Source of the DNA: Cristatella mucedo
Lineage: Eukaryota > Bryozoa > Phylactolaemata > Cristatellidae
Length of the DNA: 64,000 nt
NCBI GenBank assembly: GCA_009760855.2
Contig: WPIO01000010.1
Location: 1,947,001-2,011,000 of the forward strand
Reading direction: 5' to 3'
Below the pieces are notes generated by a model, which saw only the letters and a program-made list of their open reading frames with translations, did no database searches and was not told where the DNA came from. This document shows positions 48,873-58,063 of this stretch, piece by piece. How positions within the stretch are numbered: the stretch's first letter is position 1; the number at the start of each line of letters is the position of its first letter. The translations under genes and the position numbers were made by a program.

Positions 48873-49178
48873 ATGGATATAATCGAATGTAAAACTATGG
48901 ATGTAAAGCCAAAAAATACTACTAGTAATAAATATCAGCCTCCTACATAAGAGTCTGAAGTTGCAAGATTATCGAAGATAGAGTTGAATGGATGGCTCTT
49001 AGGAAGGATGAAAGAAGTAAATCAACTGTAAATAATAAAATTAAATTTAAATAGAAAGATATCTCAAGAATCCTTAGCTGTGAACAATCCCGCAAAATAG
49101 CAGTAGAGATTTGTCTCATTAAATTTGAAAAGTAGACTCCTGAATAGTTAGGCATTCACCAGATACACTGAGTCCTGA
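48873..49178 (+). CDS. ORF under ciliate-type code, ATG to TGA (unknown function)
   Basis: Reads ATG at 48873 to TGA at 49176 with no TGA inside. By hand count it has two TAA and three TAG codons within 101 codons. Read as sense codons, the result has ordinary protein composition: MDIIECKTMDVKPKNTTSNK at the start, then VARLSKIELNGWLLGRMKEV and ISQESLAVNN. A second ATG lies eight codons in. Under the standard code the frame would be five fragments. No family recognised and no signal peptide or membrane helix seen. The neighbouring frame at 49144-49620 is also TGA-free, so a frameshifted continuation into the next gene is possible. Confidence 0.5.
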
Positions 49179-49365
49179 TCTCGACAGTTTCTACTTATCT
49201 ATACTCGAAATCTGTAACTATAAACAAATGTAATGCAGAGGTATAATCATTACCATAATAATTGACTCGGAAAAGAAAAAATAAATCTCCAATGACTAAA
49301 GGTAGCATTCAGTCTATTAAGATGTCTGTGGTTTAATTTTATTAATTTTTTATTAGTTTAGGAAA

Positions 49366-49724
49366 ATGGCAACAACATCATAATTGTCTACGCAAACTCC
49401 AGATATCTTGGATCCTAATCTAAATACTGCTACTTCTGCTACTCTGCTTACATATTATGTTGACTATCTTGTAAAATCTAGAATGACTGCTTATGATGCA
49501 CAAACACTTGATTCAGAAATATTTATAATGACTGACCAGTCTTTAAAAAGTTCTACGTTGACAGATGTGATGCCCAAAGGCACAAAGACTAATCAACGCA
49601 GGAGTTAGTAAAGTTACTGCTGACCTCGAAGCATCTGTTAGGTCGAAGGTACATAATCTCCAACATACTCCAGGAGAAATCGCATCATATGCAACCTGGA
49701 TCGCTACCATCTCAACATTGATTT
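49366..49724 (+). pseudogene. ciliate-type-code ORF, N-terminal part, cut by LINE-A
   Basis: Starts at ATG 49366 (MATTS, TAA, LSTQTPDIL...). It continues with ATLLTYYVDYLVKSRM and DSEIFIMTDQSLKSS. A one-base shift near 49573, in a CCC/AAA run, moves it to the frame AQRLINAGVSKVTADLEASV and then IASYATWIATISTL, which ends at the LINE-A insertion. The first frame is TGA-free from 49144 to 49620. Unknown function. Thr/Ser/Leu-rich with no known motif. Continues after the LINE at about 51566. Confidence 0.5.
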
Positions 49725-51553
49725 GTAATGTAATGTAATGTATCTCCGTCAGTAACTCCACAAAGTCATAAAGACCATGTGGGTGTTACGCAGGAGAGTT
49801 TTGTTTAGCGCACTCACAGCCTAAGCGGCTTTCGGTACGCATTCGGTGGCCAACAGACTTCGTCTCACGCAACAAAGAGAAAGTGGGAAGCATAGCAGAG
49901 TCAGGAGAGCAGTTGAGGTAGTGAGTAGCATAGAAGTAGCAGTTCAGGACCGCTGAAAAGGATGAGCCATAGTCGGCAGTTGGAGAGTAGATGTCGTTGC
50001 GTAAGAATTGTGTAAGCGAGTTTCACAGTCTAGGACCTGCAGAGCTAAAGCTTCTGTCGCCAACAGACATTCCATTATTTTCAATATGTTCAACTAGCTG
50101 CTTAGCAACAATTTTTTCAAGAATCTTTGATAAGAACGGAAGAAGGGAAACTGGACGATAGTTTGCTAGAACCTCTTTGTCGAATCCTGGCTTTTTGAAA
50201 ATAGGTCTAACGATTGCCGATTTGAAGGACTTGGGGACGACCCCTTTTCCCAAACAAGCATTAAAAATCTTGGTTATGGCAGGGCTAAGTTGGTCTGCCA
50301 GTGAAGACCACAGAGATGAAGGTATAGGGTCTTCAGGAGACGAGCTCTTTTTGCTAGACCTTATTAAGGCACCCACACCACAGGCAGAAACATCGGAGAA
50401 CCTTTTAAGAAAGGTCACAGGTTGAGGAACGGCGATTGCTTTGGTCGGAGGGGGCTTAATGGAGGCACGAATGTGCACAATTTTTTCAGTAAAGAAGGCT
50501 GAAAACTTTTCCGCTGAGCCCTTAATATCTGGGGAGTCAGACCTCACAGCATTTGCCAGTAAATGGTTTACTGTCTTATCAATCTGTTTAGTGTCCGACT
50601 GGCAGGAATTCAGCTTTCTAATGAAAAAAGAAGCCCTGGCTTTTTTAAGCTTTCGGGTGTAAACTCGAAGGAAGTCTTTAAAATTGACTAGGTCTGCCTC
50701 AGACCCCGATTTCTTGAAACGACGTTCCAGCCTGCGCTTAACACGGCGCATGTTAAGGAGTTTTTTGTAAATTGAAAGGAATCTCGACGACTTTGAACAC
50801 GGAGAGAGCGAACGGGAGCATGCTTGTCAAGAGCACTCCTGAGTGTCATGTTCATCGCATCAGTGAGGGTATCGAGGCTGCCGGTCGAGTCTGAATGCAG
50901 ATCAAGAAGGCCTGCATCACACACAGATTTCAAAAACATGTCCATGTCAATGCTTTGTAAGTTACGTCGTTTGGCAAATTCGACATTGCCCTGTACGTAA
51001 GAGGAGCAGGAACAGTAAACGAGACCGAACAATGATCTGAGAGGGTCAGTGGGCACACCACAAAGTCAGTGGGGAGGACATCCTTAGTGATCACGAGATC
51101 TAGAATGTGGCCACCGACGTGGGTGCTATGATTAATGTGTTGGGCCAAACCTAAATTCTTCAGACATTCAAGAAATGAGCGGACCTGGCTGTTGCTAGGG
51201 TTGTCAACGTGAATATTGAAGTCTCCTACAATCAGTAACGGCCTGTCACACACAAATATTTTAGCGAGGAACTCTGAAAACTCCTCGATAAACAAGTTTA
51301 GACAGCCAGGAGGCCGGTATATCGCAACGGTGAGAGGCATTGTCTTTGATGAAGACCTGATAGCAACCGATTCAAACGATGACCCATGCGAGAAACTGCA
51401 CATTTTATAGCCAAACGATTCGCGAACAACAATTGCAACCCCGCCACCAACCTTGTCAGAACGCATGGACTGATAGAATGAGAACCCGGGTGGGGTGGTC
51501 TCGGAAATACAGCTACTGGAACAAGGCGTCATCCAGGTTTCGGTAAACAGATG
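49725..51553 (-). mobile_element. LINE-A copy inserted in the AT-rich block, internally deleted
   Basis: Reverse CR1/Jockey-group LINE flanked by TGATTT on both sides (49719-49724 and 51554-51559), a plausible target-site duplication. From 51553 downward it encodes an AP endonuclease (FTETWMTPC, YRPPG, LLIVGDFNIHVD, THVGGHILDLV, SDHCSVSF), then after two frameshifts the linker and the start of the reverse transcriptase (IVRPIFKKPG, NYRPVSLLPFLSKILEKIV). At about 50062-50070 the frame jumps straight to the C-terminal [12 protein letters not shown] motif, so the catalytic RT core is deleted. Its own ORFs use the standard code, in contrast to the surrounding block. Confidence 0.88.
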
Positions 51554-51565
51554 TGATTTTCAGGT

Positions 51566-51842
51566 GTCTCTGATATTAAGCCTGATATCTAAAATATTAT
51601 TGAAGACAAATGTTACGTAATTCGTCCAGATACCACTGCTGGAACTAGTACTAGACATAAGGCTTCATTGGCTGCTGTTACTACTTCTTCGTCTACTTCA
51701 GAAACTTCTGGTACTTTAGTTCTTCAGTACTTAAGTTCTCCAGGCACCTTTTCAGGTTCTTCAGGCACCTCTTCAACCTCTTAAGGGAGTTCTCCTGTTC
51801 CATCTGATTAAGTTCCACAATAAAAAAATTAATATTATAGAA
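51566..51842 (+). pseudogene. ciliate-type-code ORF, continuation after LINE-A
   Basis: Frame 51566 onward: VSDIKPDI, TAA, NIIEDKCYVIRPDTTAG, then a Thr/Ser-rich low-complexity run (AAVTTSSSTSETSGT, SGSSGTSSTS) with TAA codons embedded, ending in TAA-rich sequence near 51838. Five TAA and no TAG or TGA by hand count. This frame stays TGA-free until 52205. It probably belongs to the gene starting at 49366, with a frame change at the LINE junction. Confidence 0.45.
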
Positions 51843-52546
51843 TGAATGCAATTACAATCAAAACCCGGTGTCTTGATAGCCTTTCAGAAGTCAAGGATAG
51901 CAATACTCCAACTTCAAAATCTATACTTTCCCAATGGGTAAAATAGAAGACATTCGAAATTCCTTACTAGAATCAAAGAGACTTGTCCTTGAATACAAAG
52001 CCATCAAAATAATATCTAATGATGCGTTAATCACAAATATTGTTTTACAACAGTCAAAGATGGTAGCATATTTTCAGAGTTATTGAGACTTAGAAATAAC
52101 TACTATACATGAAATACAAATCCACTGCATATTCTAAAAATATTCAAAAAAGTTAAAGACATAGCAATGGCAGTCGGAAATGGATTTTAATCAATTTATT
52201 TAACTGATCCAAAGAAATTCATTCAGGAAAAAAGTTGATTGTTAAGTACAAATATCTGAAAGTTTCAATTGTTTCCATGGAAATGACTATAAATTTTGGT
52301 AGAATGCAACTCCTTTTGCAAACCCTGTTTCAATACAATCATCTAGGCTAGGTGTAAAAAGTCCTTTTGTAGAACATAACTTTGGACAACTAATTGTAAG
52401 CTTAATGAATTTTATATTGTAAGGTCAACAAGTAATTGCCTTACTGGAATTGAATTAGCAATGCTAAAGTTTATAAAAAAAACTAGCTAGAAGTTGCGCG
52501 TTCTTAGCGATTCCAAAGTAGATAGGAGAATCCAAAAATAGAGGGT
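51842..52546 (+). pseudogene. ciliate-type-code ORF, C-terminal or separate gene (unknown function)
   Basis: ATG at 51842 reads MNAITIKTRCLDSLSEVKDS and SILSQWVK. After a one-base shift near 51934-51945 the frame starting MGKIEDIRNSLLESKRLVLE continues to 52546: IKIISNDALITNIVLQQSKM, TTIHEIQIHCIF, ATPFANPVSIQSSRLGVK, PFVEHNFGQLIVSLMNFIL. In about 200 codons I count six TAA, four TAG and one TGA (52084). Charged and helical, with no recognised family. Ends at the LINE-A fragment at 52553. Confidence 0.5.
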
Positions 52547-52552
52547 AGCATC

Positions 52553-52830
52553 TTCTTAGCAACGACAACTACTCTCCAACTGCCGACTATTGCACATCTT
52601 TTTCAGCGGTCCTGAACTGCTACTTCTATGCTACTCACTACCTCAACTGCTCTCCTGACTCTGCTATGCTTCCCACTTTCTCTTTGTTGCGTGAGACGAA
52701 GTCTGCTGGCCACCGAATGCGTACCAAAAGCCGCTTAGGCTGTGAGTGCGCTATACAAAACTCTCCTGTGTAACACCCACATGGTCTTTATGACTTTGTG
52801 GAGTTACTGACGGAGATACATTACATTTTG
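52553..52830 (+). mobile_element. LINE-A 3' end inserted between the convergent frames
   Basis: Forward LINE-A terminus: ttagcaacgacaactactct, ggtcctgaactgctacttct, cacccacatggtctttatga, actgacggagatacattaca. 5'-truncated in the last codons of its ORF. Confidence 0.88.
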
Positions 52831-53154
52831 GGTAAGAAAAGGGATGATAGTAGTTTGTAACTATTACTAATTTGTCATCTTTTATGTTAACTTCAACCTT
52901 TGATGTTATCACCTGATAGAATACTTGGATTTGCTTATTAACTATGTAAGTAGAATTTATTCTTTGATAAATATTATCTAAACTTCTAACAATCATCAAT
53001 ATTATTTCTTTTATTTAGCTCGGCAGAATCAGTGTCTGCAATTTTCATCCTTACTTTTGAGTAAGATGGTTTTTTTATCTTGTTATCAGATACCCTATAT
53101 GAAGAATTATAATTATTTAGTCCTACATTGATTACTTTTGGGGTACTTAAATCA

Positions 53155-53560
53155 CCTAAAATTTGCTAAAATTAAGCCAATAGACACTGTTGTAACAATC
53201 TCTTGTTGCATTAGATCCATCAAGTAGTCCTGCGATTCCGAAGTCGAATACGATCTTCGGAGTGATTTCTTTAGGATTCTCATATTTATTGGTTTTTTGT
53301 TTTGATCGTAAAGAACACTTTGATTTTTCGAAAAGTCCAACCTCACTCCAATAGCTGACATAACAAATGTAGGAAAACATGAAAAGTTATTAGAGCTCAG
53401 AATAACTGTCAAATTACCAGACCAATTGATGAAGATGAAAAAAAGAGATGCAGATATGGAGTTTGAAGGGGCATAGAGTAATTAGAACAATGCTAATGAA
53501 AGACCAGCCAGTTGGACTTTTTGTAAATGACGTTTGAAGTTTTAGCACAGAAGAACTAGA
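53155..53560 (-). pseudogene. segment of the long minus-strand gene, SINE to TGA
   Basis: Frame TGA-free from the SINE boundary at 53560 to TGA 53154-53152, with only TAA inside: LCQNFKRHLQKVQLAGLSLA (one TAA as sense), YAPSNSISASLFFIFINWSG, VMSAIGVRLDFSKNQSVLYD, QDYLMDLMQQEIVTTVSIGL. The adjacent frame 53219-52896 then continues with STPKVINVGLNNYNSSYRVS and KVRMKIADTDSAELNKRN. Looks like one protein with a one-base shift. No family recognised. Confidence 0.5.
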
Positions 53561-53727
53561 GCCGTGATGGCACACTAGGTAAGGCGGTTGCTTTCCACGA
53601 CCTCGGTCCCAAGGTCGTGGGCTCTAATCCTTAGGAGGGCGATCCATTATGGCCTCAGCAAGCGGTGGGGATAGCCATAAAGGCTCTTCTATAGCCATAT
53701 ATCAGAGGCTGTTACATCAGCTAGTAT
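53561..53727 (+). mobile_element. SINE1 inside the AT-rich block
   Basis: Well-conserved forward SINE1: gccgtgatggcacactaggt (A box), cgtgggctctaatcctt (B-box region), gcggtggggatagccataaa, ggctgttacatcagctagta. Interrupts the minus-strand gene. Confidence 0.88.
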
Positions 53728-53744
53728 TTCTTTGTACAAGTGAT

Positions 53745-54140
53745 AAAACAGGAGCAGTTGCATTAAGGTTCAATGTCGTAAGAATTTTTTATGATATCTT
53801 CAAATTCTTCCATTATTAAGACATCTGACAAAGCATCTGTTATTCTTGAGATAGCTTTTTAATCAGATTCGAAAGTTTATTGCTTACGTTTATCAAACTC
53901 AGCAAGAACATCATCAATCGTTAAAAACACAGTGGAAATACTTGAAAGTATTGGAACTACCTGAGATAAATCAGGAACAGTGAATATATAAGAACTTGAG
54001 ATTGTAACACCCATGGCTAGAACTATATTTAAAAATTTCGTAGGATATCTTATTCTTGTTGGTTAATCAGGAAAGACCTTACTTTAGAATTATATGCTAC
54101 GACTTCTTTGTATCAATTATTAGAATAATTTTTTCAAAGT
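53745..54140 (-). pseudogene. segment of the long minus-strand gene: clearest TAA-as-sense frame
   Basis: From the TGA at 54143-54141 down to the SINE the frame has about 128 codons with eight TAA, no TAG and no TGA by hand count. It reads LKKLF, TAA TAA, LIQRSRSI, TAA, F, TAA, SKVFPD, TAA, PTRIRYPTKFLNIVLAMGVT, then SSSYIFTVPDLSQVVPILSS, DDVLAEFDKRKQ, TAA, TFESD, TAA, KAISRITDALSDVLIMEEFE, DIIKNSYDIEP, TAA. Hydrophobic and charged residues alternate as in a real folded protein. Under the standard code no piece longer than about 50 residues remains. Confidence 0.6.
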
Positions 54141-54445
54141 TCAGCAATACTCTATGAAAATAAAATTATATAACTTCATAAATAATGAAGCAATATTTTA
54201 CCTTGGTCTTTTACCTTAGTCTTTTCCTCCACATTACTTCCGTGATACTTGCACAAAGAATCTTTCTATGGAGCAATATAAGACTCATAAAAAGTTGCTA
54301 ATCTTAGGATAGAATTTAGAATATCTGCTGGAATGTCTGGTTTTTTCTAAACGATTAAATAAATACTAGTAATTAATTTCTTTAGACTCAGGAAAAATTA
54401 TTATAAAATGAGTATTCTTAATGCGCTCCATAAGTTAGTTAGTCA

Positions 54446-54609
54446 CTAGCTGATTTAACAGCCTCTTTTGTATAGCGGCAGAAGAACCTCTACGGCAACA
54501 ACCACCGCTTGCAATGGCAATAAAGGATCGTCCAGCGCAGGATTCGAGCCCGCGACCTCAGGACCGAGGTCGTGAAATGCAACCATTTTACCTAGTGTGC
54601 CATCACGGT
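54446..54609 (-). mobile_element. SINE1 inside the AT-rich block
   Basis: Well-conserved reverse SINE1: ctagctgatttaacagcctc, tagcggcagaagaacctcta, gcgcaggattcgagcccgcg (B-box complement), accttacctagtgtgcc-type head. Interrupts the minus-strand gene. Confidence 0.88.
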
Positions 54610-54818
54610 TCACCAAGTTGATTATTCATCTTTTATATAGAGGGAAAATTATTGTTTAATATAATGATTGGTGAGCAGAAACCAACTGGCAAAAAATAAA
54701 TCAGGAAATAAATATATTACTTAATAAGTAAAGTTGGTTTAGTAAATATCCCTATAGCAAAACCATTGAGATTGTATCTGTTTCTTCTCTTATCGTCTCA
54801 GGATTATATTCTTCTTCA

Positions 54819-55280
54819 TGTCTTTTTTTTACCTATATTTACTCTTACTTTCGTTTTTTTCATCAATTATTTGCAAGAGGAAAGAGATAACTGAAGATAT
54901 AGCTCTTAAAAAGCACGTTTATAATTTTTAGAAAAGTAACCGTTTGGGATATAGAATTTACAGTATCTGGAAAAAACATTGTCAACCAATATTTCAGGAA
55001 GTAAATCCTTACATACATTTAAAGTTATTGGCCATTGACGGTAAGTACTTTGGCTGATAAATTTCTGATCCATTTCTTTTTATAATATATAAATTGCTTG
55101 TTCCATATGATTTTGGTTAGGTAAACATATTAAAAAATCAAACGTTTCACTGATTATTCTCAAGCGTAAAGTGCCTAAAAGCTTCTTAGCAATGGCATTA
55201 ATATACGCCATATAGCAAGTGGCTGTATTTACTTACAATTAAATCAATAACTTCTGTAGAAATATCAAAGTATTTATTTT
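54819..55280 (-). pseudogene. segment of the long minus-strand gene, 154 codons TGA-free
   Basis: Bounded by TGA at 55283-55281 and TGA at 54818-54816. Five TAA, no TAG, no TGA by hand count. Contains NAIAKKLLGTLRLRIISETF, FLICLPNQNHMEQAIYIL, then TAA, KEMDQKFISQSTYRQWPITL, CKDLLPEILVDNVFSRYCKF, YIPNGYFSKNYKRAF, TAA, ELYLQLSLSSCK, TAA, LMKKTKVRVNIG. A T8 homopolymer (54822-54829) marks the shift to the next frame. Confidence 0.58.
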
Positions 55281-55870
55281 TCAGAAAGTTAGTAGCATCC
55301 AGCACTGTTTCAGGTCAACGCATCAGAGTTCTAGTTTTCTGTGATTTATCCGTGCTTGTACATAAATTATATTTTTCTTTCAGTTATTGCTCATGAAAAC
55401 TATGTCTTAGCTTTTAATCTGTAGAAGGGTTACACATAAAAAATTCATTATAATGCAATCACTTCTCAAATAATATGCTTATCTCTTTAAATATTGAATC
55501 CTGTATCGTTTCCTTTAGGTTATCTCTGTGTTGCTTTAATGTAGGATTATAAAACCGAAGCATTTCACCATACAATCTTAACCTAATAACATAAATGTTG
55601 ATATTCTCTCCATCATTTCTTTAAGCAACTTTAGGATTTTATTTATTTTCAACGAAAAAGTAAACAAAGATCTGAAACGAATCTCCTCCAACCACTCCAA
55701 AAACTTAATATCGCTGAAATTACTTTCGGAATTCATGATTTTTATAAGTAAAAAGACTTTTGTTCAGTAAAGAAATTAATATAAAAATGCGCGTAAGAAA
55801 ATTTGAATGCTGCTATAAGAACACGCAAGGCATTTAAATGCACTTAATGATAACTCAACTGAGAAAAGAG

Positions 55871-56159
55871 AAAGTTAGTAAATAGAGCTGTTTAAAGACA
55901 TAAATGGAGTAGCATTTGTTTTTGGGATATCGTTGGGGTGACACTCGACACAAGAACGGAGACCGAAAGTCGACGATTTCAGAAGGCAAACCCTACGATG
56001 TGTATGCATGTACTACTTACTTAGACCGACATTACATTCTATTACGCTACGTTACATCTATCCTATCTGCTTTAGCTTTCCATATCAGTCACTGCAGCTC
56101 TGATTGGTACAATGACATGGTTACAGGCCGAGAGGTGCAGGATGTACCATGAAGCAGCA
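55871..56159. other. block boundary, nothing recognised
   Basis: Base composition returns to the surrounding level. No gene or repeat recognised. Confidence 0.4.
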
Positions 56160-56580
56160 GTGCTCTGCTGCTTCAAGAATAAACCTGTTGCCCTGGGTCA
56201 CCTATTGCTGCTCCGCAAATCGAGGTGAGGTCGCTCGGTGCAGCGAGGCGAAATGGCTGTGCAGTGGAGTCTGCCGCCAGTTAGCTCTAAAACCTAAGCG
56301 AAACTTACGCTCTAAGCTTAAAGCTTCGATGGACGAGTTTAGCCGGTTAGCCGTCAATTGTTCAAGAATCTTTGATAACATTGGCAGGTGGGAGACTGAA
56401 TGGATGTTTCGCAGATTCTCATTGACTAGTGTTGATTTCGTAATGAGAAGCCTACGAACAGTCTTTTTGAAGGAGTCGCGACCAAGACCTGAGGCTAAGG
56501 ACACTGTGATTAGCTTAGTTATGCCGCAGTTTAGGCGCAAATCCATGCATTTCGGAAGAGGAATGGTTGGTTAGGAGGTC
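56160..56580 (-). mobile_element. LINE reverse-transcriptase remnant
   Basis: Minus-strand frame 56546-56202 resembles the start of a LINE reverse transcriptase: ITKLITVSLASGLGRDSFK, VRRLLITKSTLVNENLRNIH, SHLPMLSKILEQLTANRL. It is a decayed relative of the NYRPVSLLPFLSKILEKIV motif in LINE-A. Confidence 0.75.
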
Positions 56581-56877
56581 TAGAGACCTTCTAGTAGTCT
56601 TCTAAACTTTGGGAATCAACTTCGAGATCAACTTCGAGATGAAGCCACGAGGATTACGTTGAGGTACGGCCAGAACGTGGGAGGATTTTAGTAAAGATGC
56701 TACCTGGGGGATTGACACTTTTTCTGATTACGAGGGCAGAGAAACGATCCACTAGATCGCCAAATGACCAATAAGTAACGTGCTGGCAAAGATGCGAAAC
56801 AGTGGATGGTTGAGTTGTGCATCGGGGATTCTACAGTATTTCAAGAAAAGCTCGGACATAATCGTGTCACGTGCCGG

Positions 56878-58040
56878 TTAATAATAATAATAATAATAAT
56901 AAGAAGAAGAAGAATGAACTTAATAAAGCGCCCTCAGATAACTCAATCTCTTTCTAGGCGCTTTGCATTTGCTGCAAAGGGAAACGCAACTGAATGGTGA
57001 GTAATATCCTGCTTGATAAACAAACAAAATGAATAACATGGTTAGAGGTGACATGCACGTGTGGTCAGCATGCAAATATGGTTAGTGGCAGCATGCACAG
57101 TGTCAGCACGCATAAGCACATGAAGGACGAATCACAGGGACCCACTAAATGCTGTAATGAATAGGTGTGTTTTCAAGCTCTTTTTAAATATGGTCAAGTC
57201 AGGGGATGTTCTGACGCAAGTCGGGAGGGAGTTCCAGGCTTTGAAAGCATACGAACGAAATGCACGGTCAATGATTTGAGGTTTGTACGAGGTATTGGTA
57301 GACTGTTGGATTCTAAAAAGTGGATGGTACGATGCTTAGCCGGGTGGGGAGTAGATCCAACAGGTAGGCTGGAGCCAAAGAATGAATGGGCCTAAAAGTG
57401 AGCGACAAAACCTTGAAGTCGATTCGTTGCTTGACTGGTAGCCAGTGCACGTTGACGAGAAGTGGTGTGATGTGACAACTGCAACGCTCACGACAGACAA
57501 GCCTAGCCACAGAGTTTTGCACCAGCTGTAAGTGCTAGATTGCACATACCGGTAGGCCAGCAAGCAGTGAGTTATAGAAGACAGGATGTCACAAATGCAT
57601 GGAACAACTTAGATGTGGTATCCTTTTCTAAACAAGCCCGAATTTTAGCAATTGTGTGTAGATGAAAGTAGGCAGACTTGATTGCTGAGCTGATGTGGTC
57701 GTCGTCTAACGGAAGGTCACCTTGGAGCATGACACCCAGATTTTGTGCAGATTCAACAGGAGATATGCTGGCAGAGCCAATTTTGAGCGTCAGTCCTTTC
57801 AAGTTCTGAACCACGCTTGGTTTTTCCATACCTAATAGGTTGGTTTCATCATCATTCAATTTAAGAAAGTTTGCCGCCATCCACGTGCGGATGTCATTGC
57901 TACAATTATTGGTACGAATTTCCCAAAGCTGTATTTGCGAAATGGGTTCAATTCTGTTGTCGCATTTTAAAAGTGGTGCACTATAAGACCAATTTAAAAT
58001 TAGAGCACAACGAATATAGTTTCTGGGCATTTTCTTACTG
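56878..58040 (-). mobile_element. LINE-B copy
   Basis: Reverse LINE-B. (TAA)n tail at 56880-56902, hairpin gcgccctcagataactcaat, 3' UTR, then RT C-terminal motifs on the minus strand: DIRTWMAANFLKLNDDETNL (57893-57834), [68 protein letters not shown]. Frameshifted and 5'-truncated. Confidence 0.85.
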
Positions 58041-58063
58041 GATAGTAGTGGATTAAGGCACAG

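Larger units (their letters stand above)
52831..55736 (-). pseudogene. long ciliate-type-code gene, frameshifted, with two SINE1 insertions (unknown function)
   Basis: Minus-strand gene beginning at ATG 55736-55734 (MNSESNFSDI). Main TGA-free pieces, read downward: 55733-55462 (FVENK, TAA, NPKVA, then NIYVIRLRLYGEMLRFYNP); 55458-55150 with TGA at 55315; 55280-54819 (INAIAKKLLGTLRLRIISET, ICLPNQNHMEQAIYIL, RQWPITLNVCKDLLPEILVD, RYCKFYIPNGYFSKNYKRAF), 154 codons with five TAA and no TAG or TGA; about 54838-54690 (EEEYNPETIREETDTISMVL); SINE; 54440-54179 (KKPDIPADILNSILRLATFY); 54140-53745; SINE; 53560-53155; 53219-52896; 52999-52831. About 850 codons if joined. Several frame changes fall at A or T homopolymers. 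No known domain recognised. Confidence 0.55.
48800..55870. mobile_element. AT-rich foreign block with ciliate-type (TAA/TAG-sense) reading frames
   Basis: A sharply bounded AT-rich stretch, roughly two-thirds A+T by eye, in a much more GC-balanced neighbourhood. Protein-like frames on both strands are interrupted mainly by TAA and TAG, while TGA is rare or terminal. Plus-strand frames run from 48873 to about 52546. A long minus-strand gene runs from 55736 to about 52830, so the two sets converge. Four host insertions lie inside: LINE-A at 49725-51553 and 52553-52830, and SINE1 at 53561-53727 and 54446-54609. No recognisable transposase, integrase, polymerase or capsid motif was found. A weak inverted similarity (cttgcgt near 48811, acgcaag near 55823) is the only hint of termini. 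Origin (ciliate DNA, ciliate transposon, or virus-like element) is unresolved. Confidence 0.6.

Noticed and set aside
53745-54140. Flatworm mitochondrial code (TAA as Tyr) as the explanation
   Set aside because: TAG also interrupts neighbouring frames as if sense, and the block has no mitochondrial genes. A ciliate-type nuclear code explains both codons.
48800-55870. Pure contamination or assembly chimera of the AT-rich block
   Set aside because: Host LINE-A and SINE1 copies lie inside the block, one with a target-site duplication. Not excluded at the outer edges without read support.
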